Shown piece after piece: positions 18,689-25,963 of a DNA stretch of 29,017 nt. Below the pieces are notes generated by a model. It had not been told where the DNA came from and did no database searches. It was given only the letters and a program-made list of their open reading frames with translations. The stretch's first letter is position 1; each line of letters begins with the position of its first letter. Position numbers and translations under genes: made by a program. The stretch lies in the NCBI GenBank assembly GCA_900754525.1, contig CAAEDE010000066.1, positions 1 through 29,017 on the forward strand, written 5' to 3'. The stretch is from an uncultured Collinsella sp. Lineage in GTDB: Bacteria; Actinomycetota; Coriobacteriia; Coriobacteriales; Coriobacteriaceae.

Positions 18689-18736
18689 TCGTCGGACGCT
18701 AGCTCGCGTCGCCACACGCCAACGCTCATCGCACAA

Positions 18737-18770
18737 GCGCCTCTCGACATCGGTCGAGAGACGCTTTTTT
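18737..18770 (+). terminator. Intrinsic terminator after asnS
   Basis: GCGCCTCTCGAC and GTCGAGAGACGC form a near-perfect 12-bp stem (one mismatch) with a four-base loop, followed by six T. Confidence 0.92.
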
Positions 18771-18891
18771 CAACAGCATCCGTCAAGCTTTTGGCAAGTT
18801 TTTGGTCAGTTGAGCAGGGCTGTTGAAAACTCGACCCGCCGTTTGCCGACGACTACCGACCGCCCAGAGCGCCCTGCGCCCCTGGGAAAGC

Positions 18892-18942
18892 CCCACGTCC
18901 TAGGCTCCATGCCGTCGCCACCCAAAACGGAAAGGACGTGGG
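18892..18942 (+). promoter_or_regulatory. Shine-Dalgarno-sequestering hairpin before the WYL regulator
   Basis: CCCACGTCCT (18892-18901) is perfectly complementary to AGGACGTGGG (18933-18942). The right arm contains the GGA of the ribosome binding site AAAGGA (18931-18936) and ends 4 bases before the ATG, so the stem would hide the start region. The loop is 31 bases. Confidence 0.55.
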
Positions 18943-18946
18943 CACC

Positions 18947-19735
18947 ATGACCGAAGCCGCTGTTGAAACCTACGACACCACGACGAGGGGCGCCGCCTCG
19001 ATGGCAGCCTATCGCGCCGTTCGCATCCTGCAACTATTAAGCGAGAACACCGGCGAGGACAAGGCCATGCTTTCCGATGAGTTGATCCGGCGCCTCGCCC
19101 ATCCCGACGACCCCGCCCGCATGCCCATCTCGGCGGCGCGGCGCAGCATCTACACCGCCATCTCCGCGCTTCGCCATGCCGGATACGAAATTGAGTACAA
19201 ACGCGGCGTGGGCTACAAACTTCTTACCCGCCCGCTCACCGATGAAGAGATCATCCGGCTCCACGGTATGGTCATGCGCAACCGCTCCACGCCTATCGCT
19301 ATCCGCAAGAGCATGGCGCAGCACTTAGTTGCCATGGCGAGCGCCGACGTTCGCGGCTACCTCGATACACCCGAACCCGCTCCAAGCGCAGGCAGCAAGG
19401 CTACCAAGGCAACACGCACGCCCATCAAGCGCATCGACACGTGCGAGCTCGTCGAGCAGGCCATCGACCACGGAACCACGGTGAGTTTTGATATTTCGAG
19501 CGTCACGACGCGTGGCGAAACCGAAGCAGCACGGATGACACTCCGTCCCTTTGCCATCAGGCAGCGCGATGGCATCTCGTATCTGCTGGGAACGGTCTAC
19601 GACGCCCGAGGCACCGACGATACACTGCGCACCGTCGAGATCGCCCGTATGAGAAACGTCAGCACACGCCTGCTCGACGGCAAGAAGCTCTTCGCCGCCC
19701 TGGACGAGGAGGACGACGCCTCCTCCGCCGCATAA
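18947..19735 (+). CDS. WYL-domain-type transcriptional regulator
   Basis: 262 residues. The N-terminal half is a winged-helix DNA-binding region (AAYRAVRILQLLSENT; residues about 64-92 ISAARRSIYTAISALRHAGY then EIEYKRGVGYKL, the recognition helix and wing). The C-terminal half (about residues 165-245: VSFDISSVTTRGETEAARMT, LRPFAIRQRDGISYLLGTVYD, LRTVEIARMRNVSTRL) has the layout of a WYL domain, although the name-giving W-Y-L reads S-Y-L here. Such proteins usually bind a nucleic-acid or nucleotide-like ligand and regulate transcription. The ATG at 18947 has AAAGGA 10 bases upstream; the GTG three codons earlier is too close to it. No adjacent operon identifies its target. Confidence 0.8.
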   Translation: MTEAAVETYDTTTRGAASMAAYRAVRILQLLSENTGEDKAMLSDELIRRLAHPDDPARMPISAARRSIYTAISALRHAGYEIEYKRGVGYKLLTRPLTDEEIIRLHGMVMRNRSTPIAIRKSMAQHLVAMASADVRGYLDTPEPAPSAGSKATKATRTPIKRIDTCELVEQAIDHGTTVSFDISSVTTRGETEAARMTLRPFAIRQRDGISYLLGTVYDARGTDDTLRTVEIARMRNVSTRLLDGKKLFAALDEEDDASSAA

Positions 19736-19804
19736 GGCCCTCCGCCGCCCATTCGACTACCCGTACCGCCCATCCGATTCTGTATTAAAAAACCCGCCAG
19801 GCTG

Positions 19805-19832
19805 TTGTAAAAATGGACATCAGCGCTACTAT
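19805..19832 (+). promoter_or_regulatory. Candidate promoter of the TrpXYZ-type ABC operon
   Basis: TTGTAA (19805-19810) and TACTAT (19827-19832) are 16 bases apart. The short leader that follows contains a small TGCACT/AGTGCA hairpin (19842-19860). I saw no T-box-like specifier or terminator pair in it. Confidence 0.5.
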
Positions 19833-19895
19833 AGTTCCACTTGCACTTTGTCCCAGTGCAGTGTTTCCAGCCATTTTTATACTGGGGGTAATGAT

Positions 19896-20876
19896 ATGAA
19901 GGACATCACCATCAGCCGCAGGAGCCTTCTGGTCTCCGCCGGCCTGCTCGCGCTCGCCCCGCTCGCCGGATGCGGCGGCAACTCTGGTTCCGGCTCTGCT
20001 GCCGCCGGTTCCGACTACACCATCGGCGTTCTGCAGCTCACCGAGCACTCCGCACTCGATGCCGCCAACGACGGCTTTGTCAAGGCCATCAAAGAGAGCG
20101 GCCTTAAGGTCAAGATCGACCAGAAGAACGCCCAAAACGACCAGTCCACGTGTAAGTCCATCGCCGACAAGTTCGTGGGCGACGGCGTCGACCTGATCTA
20201 TGCCATCGCTACGCCCGCCGCGCAGGCCGCCGCTGGCGCCACCGCCGATATCCCCATCGTGGGCTGCGCCATCACCGACTACGCCGCCTCCGGCCTGGTC
20301 CAGGACAACGACAAGCCCGGCACCAACGTCACGGGCGCCTCCGACCTCACCCCGGTCGCCGAGCAGCTCGAGATGATGCAGAAGGTCCTGCCCGACGTAA
20401 AGAAGGTCGGCCTGCTCTACTGCACCGCCGAATCCAACTCCGACGTCCAGATCAAGGCCGCCAAGAAGGAGCTCGACAAGTTGGGCCTGGAGTACACCGA
20501 CTTCACCGTCTCGAGCTCCAACGAGATCCAGTCCGTCGTCGAATCTGCCGTGGGCAAGGTCGACGCGCTGTACTCCCCCACCGACAACACCATCGCCGCG
20601 GGTGCCTCGCAGGTCGGCCAGATCTGCAAGGAGAACAAGCTCCCCTTCGTGACTGGCGAGGAGGGCATGTGCAAGGCAGGCGGTCTGTTCACCCTCTCCA
20701 TCAACTACGAGGACCTGGGCTACGCCGCGGGCGAGATGGCCGTCAAAATCTTGAAGGGCGAGGCCAAGCCCGAGGACATGCCGATTAAACACCTCTCGAG
20801 CAAGGACCTGGTCGTCGTCAAGAACGACGAAATGGCCGAGGCCCTGGGCATCGACCTTTCCGCTCTGGACGCGTAA
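19896..20876 (+). CDS. ABC transporter substrate-binding lipoprotein (TrpX type)
   Basis: 326 residues. The N-terminus has a twin-arginine-free lipoprotein signal: SRRSLLVSAGLLALAPLAGC with the lipidated Cys in LAGC, then a Gly/Ser linker. The mature part is a periplasmic-binding fold of the ABC_sub_bind family (IGVLQLTEHSALDAANDGF; QNDQSTCKSIADKFV; LIYAIATPAAQAA; GTNVTGASDLTPVAEQLEMM; VDALYSPTDNTIA), which is the TrpX group in Gram-positive bacteria, predicted to bind tryptophan or a related compound. The SRR is followed by SLLV, and a Tat route cannot be excluded. The start is the ATG at 19896, preceded by GGGGG; an upstream in-frame ATG is not supported. The partners are the permease and ATPase that follow. 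Confidence 0.93.
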   Translation: MKDITISRRSLLVSAGLLALAPLAGCGGNSGSGSAAAGSDYTIGVLQLTEHSALDAANDGFVKAIKESGLKVKIDQKNAQNDQSTCKSIADKFVGDGVDLIYAIATPAAQAAAGATADIPIVGCAITDYAASGLVQDNDKPGTNVTGASDLTPVAEQLEMMQKVLPDVKKVGLLYCTAESNSDVQIKAAKKELDKLGLEYTDFTVSSSNEIQSVVESAVGKVDALYSPTDNTIAAGASQVGQICKENKLPFVTGEEGMCKAGGLFTLSINYEDLGYAAGEMAVKILKGEAKPEDMPIKHLSSKDLVVVKNDEMAEALGIDLSALDA

Positions 20877-20946
20877 TGCCATACGCGGCATGCGTCTAGA
20901 GCCCGTGCTCGCGCTTTAGCCGCGTTATTCAATATCTGAGCCACAG

Positions 20947-20984
20947 GGGCGGGCGCTGTAGACCGGCGTCCGCCCTGCTTGTTT
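20947..20984 (+). terminator. Hairpin between substrate-binding protein and permease genes
   Basis: GGGCGGGCGC (20947-20956) pairs with GCGTCCGCCC (20966-20975), one G-T wobble, followed by a weak TGCTTGTTT tract. It would either partly terminate transcription or stabilise the 3' end of the lipoprotein message, giving more binding protein than permease. The 203-base gap holds no gene. Confidence 0.6.
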
Positions 20985-21079
20985 CAGGTAAAACAAAACG
21001 TCTGTCCGCAGCTCTTCTATGCATTGTTACCGCTATTATGGTGAATCACGTGTCCACCCTATCCTAGGAGGTATGAAGC

Positions 21080-22003
21080 ATGCTCATTGCATTGCAGGGC
21101 GCCGTTTCGCAGGGCGTCCTCTGGGGCATTATGGTGCTTGGCGTGTTTATCACGTTCCGCCTGCTCGACATTCCCGATATGACCTGCGACGGCAGCTTTG
21201 CCCTCGGCGGCTGCGTCTGCGCTGTGCTCATCGTCAATAACAACGTCGACCCGCTGCTCGCCGTGCTGGCCGGTATGTGCGCCGGCGCCATCGCGGGTGC
21301 CGTCACGGGCATTTTGACCACCGTCTTTGAGATTCCCGCGATCCTCGCCGGAATCCTCACCCAGATCAGCCTGTGGTCCATCAACCTGCGCATCATGGGT
21401 AAGTCCAATACGCCCATTCTTGCCAAGGGCACCGTGTTCTCGGCCGTCAGCAATATGACCGGTCTGCCGCAGTCCACCGTTGCCATCATCTTGGGCATCC
21501 TGCTCGCCGTGGCTATCGTTGCCATCCTGTATTGGTTCTTTGGCACCGAGATCGGCTCGGCGCTGCGCGCCACCGGCAACAACGAGTACATGATCCGCGC
21601 TCTGGGCGTCAACACCAACTCCACCAAGATGATCGCCCTCGTGCTCTCCAACGCCCTCATCGGCCTTTCGGGCGCGCTCATCTGCCAGAGCCAAAAGTAT
21701 GCCGACATTGGTATGGGCACCGGTGCCATCGTTATCGGTCTTGCCGCCATTGTTATCGGTGAGGTGCTCGGCCGTCTGCTGCCCGGCGGCCTCACGCAGT
21801 TTAGCGTCCGTCTTGCCTCCGCCGTCTTTGGCTCCGTGGTCTACTTCCTTATCCGCGCCATCGTGCTGCAAATGGGCATGGACGCCAACGACATGAAACT
21901 GCTCTCCGCCGTGATCGTCGCCGTGGCTCTGTGCGTACCCGTGGTTTGGGAGCGCTATAAGCTCCGCAGCTCCTACACGAAGGGGGATGAGGCAGATGCT
22001 TAA
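21080..22003 (+). CDS. ABC transporter permease (TrpY type, BPD_transp_2)
   Basis: 307 residues with about eight to nine hydrophobic segments, an inner-membrane permease of the branched-chain/ribose (BPD_transp_2) class. The start GAVSQGVLWGIMVLGVFITF and RLLDIPDMTCDGSFALGG is the characteristic N-terminus of the permeases that go with TrpX-type binding proteins. The coupling region is near GSALRATGNNEYMIRALGVN. AGGAGG is well placed before the ATG. The 3' end overlaps the ATPase start by 8 bases, so the two are translationally coupled. Confidence 0.94.
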   Translation: MLIALQGAVSQGVLWGIMVLGVFITFRLLDIPDMTCDGSFALGGCVCAVLIVNNNVDPLLAVLAGMCAGAIAGAVTGILTTVFEIPAILAGILTQISLWSINLRIMGKSNTPILAKGTVFSAVSNMTGLPQSTVAIILGILLAVAIVAILYWFFGTEIGSALRATGNNEYMIRALGVNTNSTKMIALVLSNALIGLSGALICQSQKYADIGMGTGAIVIGLAAIVIGEVLGRLLPGGLTQFSVRLASAVFGSVVYFLIRAIVLQMGMDANDMKLLSAVIVAVALCVPVVWERYKLRSSYTKGDEADA

Positions 22004-22790
22004 GCTCTCGCACGTCAAGAAGACCTTTAACAAGGGCACCGTCACCGAGAAGCGCGCGCTCACCGGCGTCGACCTCACCCTGAATGACGGCGACTTTGTA
22101 ACCGTGATCGGCGGCAACGGCGCCGGCAAGTCCACGCTGCTCAACATGATCGCCGGCGTGTACCCGCTCGATTCGGGCGTTATTGAGCTCGACGGCACCG
22201 ACATCTCGCGCCTGAGCGAGTCGCAGCGCGCCAAGTACCTGGGCCGCGTGTTTCAGGACCCCATGCGCGGTACCGCTGCCGACATGCAGATCGCCGAGAA
22301 CCTGGCCCTCGCCAAGCGTCGCGGCCAGCGTCGCGGCCTTTCGTGGGGCGTCACCAAGGCCGAGAAGGACGAGTACGTTGAGCTGCTCAAGCGCCTGGAC
22401 CTTGGTCTGGACACGCGTCTCAACGCCAAGGTCGGCCTGCTCTCGGGCGGCCAGCGCCAGGCACTCACCCTGCTGATGGCCACGCTCACCAGGCCGCGCC
22501 TGCTGCTGCTCGACGAGCACACCGCGGCCCTCGACCCCAAGACAGCCTCTAAGGTGCTCAACCTGACCGAGGAGATCGTCGACGAGAACCACCTGACCAC
22601 GCTCATGGTCACGCACAACATGAACGACGCCATCCGTCTGGGCAACCGTCTGATCATGATGCACGAAGGCCACGTGATCTACGACGTGGCCGGCGACGAG
22701 AAGAAGTCGCTCACCGTGGCCGACCTGCTACAGAAGTTCGAGGAGGTCTCGGGCGGCGAGCTCGCCAACGACCGCATGCTGCTAAGCTAA
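21996..22790 (+). CDS. ABC transporter ATP-binding protein (TrpZ type)
   Basis: 264 residues. It energises the importer formed with the two preceding genes. Walker A is GGNGAGKST, the Q-loop is in GRVFQDPMRGT, the ABC signature is LLSGGQRQAL, Walker B is LLLLDEHTAALDP, and the switch histidine is in VTHNMND. The start is probably the ATG at 21996, which overlaps the permease stop (ATGCTTAA) and has AGGGGG and GAGG nearby. An in-frame ATG at 21987 is the alternative but lies directly against the AGGGGG. Two terminator hairpins follow. Confidence 0.95.
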   Translation: MLKLSHVKKTFNKGTVTEKRALTGVDLTLNDGDFVTVIGGNGAGKSTLLNMIAGVYPLDSGVIELDGTDISRLSESQRAKYLGRVFQDPMRGTAADMQIAENLALAKRRGQRRGLSWGVTKAEKDEYVELLKRLDLGLDTRLNAKVGLLSGGQRQALTLLMATLTRPRLLLLDEHTAALDPKTASKVLNLTEEIVDENHLTTLMVTHNMNDAIRLGNRLIMMHEGHVIYDVAGDEKKSLTVADLLQKFEEVSGGELANDRMLLS

Positions 22791-22820
22791 AACCTGGCAA
22801 AACGGGACAGGTTTATTTTG
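22790..22820 (+). terminator. Hairpin at the end of the ABC operon
   Basis: AAACCTG (22790-22796) pairs with CAGGTTT (22808-22814), followed by ATTTTGG. The loop contains GGGACA, the core seen in other intergenic hairpins of this window. It begins at the stop codon of the ATPase gene. Confidence 0.6.
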
Positions 22821-22844
22821 GTAGGTTTTATCTGCTCAAACGTC

Positions 22845-22884
22845 AAAACCGCCGCAAAGGGACAGACGCCCTTGCGGCGGTTTT
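22845..22884. terminator. Bidirectional intrinsic terminator
   Basis: AAAACCGCCGCAA-AGGG (22845-22861) pairs with CCCTTGCGGCGGTTTT (22869-22884) with one bulged A, around the short loop ACAGACG. Both strands end in four T, so it can work for either direction; only the upstream ABC operon needs it. Confidence 0.9.
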
Positions 22885-22948
22885 CGCATATTATGTCGAT
22901 AATCCGATATTCAACCAGACATTCTGGCTAAGGACTAAGGAAACTGTC

Positions 22949-24973
22949 ATGAAAAGACTCCCCCGCTTTGCGTTAGCCGCCGCGTTGTTTGCCGGCGCGC
23001 TCGCAGGCATCCCAAGCCTCGCTTTCGCAGGAAACCTGCCCGCCGCTATTGGCGGCTCGGTAACCGTCATGCACACCAACGACATCCACGGCAGCTACAA
23101 GTACAGCTACAACGAAAGCAAGGGCACCGGCACTGTGGGCTTTGATGGACTGGCGGTTCTCTATAGCGCCCAAAGCAGCGCCCCCGATCTTTTGCTCGAT
23201 GCAGGCGATACCTTCCACGGGCAGTCCTTTGCCACCATGAGCGAGGGCAAGAGCATCGCCGAGCTCATGGACACCTTCTACGCCGACGGCTACGACGCGA
23301 CCACGCCAGGCAACCACGACTGGAGCTACGGTGCGGACAAACTCCGCACCATGACCGGCTACAGCACCACCGGCACGCCCTTCGCCATGCTCTGCGCGAA
23401 CGCGAAGTCTACGAGCGGCGTATGGAGCTCGAGCATCACGAAGACGCTCAATCGCACCTGGGAGGATAGCGAGGATCACTCCACATTCGACTACAAAATC
23501 AAGGTCGGCGTCGTGGGTGCCATGGATGAGTCACTGGACTCCTCGCTGCGCGCGGACCTGGTCGCGGGTACGTCGTTCTCGAGTGCCGCGAACGCCATCA
23601 ATGCCGAGGCAGAGCAGCTGCGCAAGGAGGGCTGCGATGTTGTTGTGTGTATCGCGCACACGCTCGACGCCAAGACCTTTGCCACGCGACTCCGTGGCGT
23701 CGATGCCCTTATCGCAGGCCACGAGCACATCAACCTTAACGAGAAGGTGACGGGAGCCGACGGCAAGACAATCCACGTTGTCGAGGCGGGCAGTGCCTTT
23801 GCCGAGGTGGGACTGCTTTCCATTCCGTACAAATACGACACGAATGGCACCGAGACGACCGACGATGACACGGTCACGGTCCCTATAGACGACAGCGACG
23901 AGAAGCTCTACACCGCCAAGAACGTCAACGACCTTTTGGCAGACCCCGACAAGGGCTCCGACTACCAAAGCCGCCTTGAAGCCGTCCGCAACAAGATCAA
24001 GCCACTCGACGACGCTTTTGAAATCGAATCGAACAAGGTACTCGGCACATCCACCGCCAACTATTTCTATGGCGAGGACGCGGCGGGCACACATGGCTGG
24101 GAGATGGTGCGCACCACCGATTTCCTCCCCAGCAAGAAGGGCGACACTACTAAAGCCCAGACCATCGGACATGTGATCTGCGGTTCCTATCTTAATTTGA
24201 CGAGCGCGGACCTTGCTATTGAGAATGCTGGCGGCATCCGCGGCGGCATCGCGGCGGGAAACGTGACCGCCGGCAACGTCATCGCCATCTCGCCCTACGG
24301 CAACACCGTTGAGACCTGGACCATGACCGGTGCAGACTTCCTCGCAGCGCTTGAGCACTCGTTGGAAATTAGCGACAAATGCAATGACAGCTACGAACTT
24401 CAGCAAGCCTACGTCGCAGCCGGCCACACCGAGCAGGAAGCCCAGGACATGTACAAGTGGCCCGACAACTCCGGCAGCGTTCTTTCCTTTGGCGGCATCA
24501 ACGTAACAATCGACTGGACGCAGTCTGAAGGCAAGCGCATCGTGAGCGCCACGCTCACCAAAGACGGCAGCACGCTCGACCCCGCCAAGACCTATACCGT
24601 CGCCACCAACAACTACATCATCACCAACACGACCGACTTCCCCACCTTCGCAAACGCCACCAAGCACACCGAGTGGGGTACCTGCGAGTCAGCCCTAAGG
24701 GCGCTGATCGGACAGAACAGTTGGGAGAGCAAGATGGCCTCGCTCGCGGGCACCATCAGCTTTGGCTCCACTGCCGTGGACCCCACGCCCACACCGGCCC
24801 CGACGCCTAAGCCCTCGCCTAAGACGGACACGGCGACCACGAAGGTCATCACCAAGAAGACGACCGGTAAGCTCGCCGCAACGGGAGACCGCACGCTGGC
24901 AGTAGTTGGCGCGTGCCTTATCGGCGGCATCATCGTCATCATGCTCGGCATTATCTGGAAGCGTCGACGCTAA
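22949..24973 (+). CDS. Secreted, cell-wall-anchored 5'-nucleotidase
   Basis: 674 residues. It hydrolyses extracellular nucleotides (and probably 2',3'-cyclic nucleotides) to nucleosides and phosphate. A signal peptide (residues 1-27, FALAAALFAGALAG then AFA) precedes the metallophosphatase domain: HTNDIHG (42-48, Asp45 and His47), DAGDTFHG (84-91), PGNHDWSYG (120-128) and GHEH near residue 265. The C-terminal substrate domain has NAGGIRGGI and YGNTVETWTMTG. A Pro/Thr-rich wall spacer (TPTPAPTPKPSPK) leads to LAATGD (642-647), a hydrophobic helix and KRRR: a sortase sorting signal in which Ala replaces the usual Pro of LPXTG. It has its own terminator. Confidence 0.95.
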   Translation: MKRLPRFALAAALFAGALAGIPSLAFAGNLPAAIGGSVTVMHTNDIHGSYKYSYNESKGTGTVGFDGLAVLYSAQSSAPDLLLDAGDTFHGQSFATMSEGKSIAELMDTFYADGYDATTPGNHDWSYGADKLRTMTGYSTTGTPFAMLCANAKSTSGVWSSSITKTLNRTWEDSEDHSTFDYKIKVGVVGAMDESLDSSLRADLVAGTSFSSAANAINAEAEQLRKEGCDVVVCIAHTLDAKTFATRLRGVDALIAGHEHINLNEKVTGADGKTIHVVEAGSAFAEVGLLSIPYKYDTNGTETTDDDTVTVPIDDSDEKLYTAKNVNDLLADPDKGSDYQSRLEAVRNKIKPLDDAFEIESNKVLGTSTANYFYGEDAAGTHGWEMVRTTDFLPSKKGDTTKAQTIGHVICGSYLNLTSADLAIENAGGIRGGIAAGNVTAGNVIAISPYGNTVETWTMTGADFLAALEHSLEISDKCNDSYELQQAYVAAGHTEQEAQDMYKWPDNSGSVLSFGGINVTIDWTQSEGKRIVSATLTKDGSTLDPAKTYTVATNNYIITNTTDFPTFANATKHTEWGTCESALRALIGQNSWESKMASLAGTISFGSTAVDPTPTPAPTPKPSPKTDTATTKVITKKTTGKLAATGDRTLAVVGACLIGGIIVIMLGIIWKRRR

Positions 24974-25026
24974 GCTACACCGCCGGGCCTTGCAGCCCCG
25001 CCGCGTAAACCTTATATCGAGCACAG

Positions 25027-25060
25027 AAGCCCGTCCGAATTTGATCGGACGGGCTTCTTG
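25027..25060 (+). terminator. Terminator after the 5'-nucleotidase gene
   Basis: AAGCCCGTCCGA (25027-25038) pairs perfectly with TCGGACGGGCTT (25045-25056) around a six-base loop, followed by CTTGG. The T-tract is short, but the stem is strong. Confidence 0.8.
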
Positions 25061-25102
25061 GTGGGTATCATGGTTGGACGATCATTAGGAGGTTTTCCCT
25101 AC

Positions 25103-25870
25103 ATGGAATTGTTTGAGCCGATTCTTCATTTCTTTGAGCAACGGTGGGTCCACAACATCATCTGGGCCGTCATCTTGGCGATAGGCACCGCCGTCGCCGC
25201 CAAGGTCGTATCCAAGACCCTGAACCATCTGCTTAACCGAGACGATAACCCGCTTCCGGCATCGAGTATCTTCATCAACATCGCGCGCGCCGTCATCTGG
25301 ATGATTGGCGGCAGCTTTATCCTCGACAACTGTTTTGGCATTAATGCAAACGCCCTCGTCGCCGCTCTTGGCGTCGGCGGCATCGCCATCTCGCTTGGCT
25401 TTCAGGACACGCTGTCAAACCTTATCGGCGGCATGCAGGTGACGTTTATGGGCATCATCAAACCCGGCGACAATATCGAGGTCGGCGGCGTATCCGGCGT
25501 GGTCCAAGACATCACTTGGCGCCATACAACGATTGAGGATGCCTGTGGACAGACCATCATTGTGCCCAACTCCAACATCTCCAAGAACACGCTCGTGCAT
25601 TTGATGCCCTTTGGGCGCGTGGCCGTGCCCGTTGCCGTAAAGGACACGTCTAAGTGGGCTTCCCTTGACGCGCTGGCAGACGAGCTCACGAGCGCAACCA
25701 AAACGGCCGTCTCGCCCATCTCGGGCTTTGACAAGGAGCCCTACGTGCTCTTTAGCGAAATCGGCGACTTTGGCATCAAAGGAAAGATCATCTTTATCGT
25801 CAGCGACGACAGCACCACTTTCACCGCTGCCGACGCCTGCATCCGCGCCATCGCCCCCATCATCGCCTAA
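25103..25870 (+). CDS. Small-conductance mechanosensitive channel (MscS family)
   Basis: 255 residues. MscS channels open on membrane tension and release solutes in hypo-osmotic shock. Three hydrophobic helices are visible (about residues 18-38, 57-78 and 82-115). The last is the pore helix with the Ala/Gly-rich LVAALGVGGIAISLGFQDTL, followed by NLIGGMQVTFMGIIKPGDNIEVGG and the beta domain (VVQDITWRHTTI; IIVPNSNISKNTLVH). The ATG at 25103 has AGGAGG 10 bases upstream; an earlier in-frame ATG at 25058 would translate part of the preceding terminator. No gene partner is evident. Confidence 0.95.
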   Translation: MELFEPILHFFEQRWVHNIIWAVILAIGTAVAAKVVSKTLNHLLNRDDNPLPASSIFINIARAVIWMIGGSFILDNCFGINANALVAALGVGGIAISLGFQDTLSNLIGGMQVTFMGIIKPGDNIEVGGVSGVVQDITWRHTTIEDACGQTIIVPNSNISKNTLVHLMPFGRVAVPVAVKDTSKWASLDALADELTSATKTAVSPISGFDKEPYVLFSEIGDFGIKGKIIFIVSDDSTTFTAADACIRAIAPIIA

Positions 25871-25874
25871 ACCA

Positions 25875-25905
25875 GCGCAAAGGGGACAGGCATCTTTGTG
25901 GTGGT
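25875..25905 (+). repeat. Decayed GGGACAG-type intergenic palindrome
   Basis: GCAAAGGGGACAGG followed by CATCTTTGTGGTGGTTTT resembles the perfect hairpin at 28589-28621 (CACCACAAAGGGGA...), but only CAAAG/CTTTG still pairs. Four T follow, so weak termination after the MscS gene is possible. Confidence 0.55.
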
Positions 25906-25963
25906 TTTCATTCGTGGTACCATGGTTCATATCGTTGTTTAAACGACTAAGGGAGTAGACACC

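Noticed and set aside
17264..18736. A 490-codon open frame opposite asnS
   Set aside because: Antisense shadow of a clear asparaginyl-tRNA synthetase; no ribosome binding site and biased composition.
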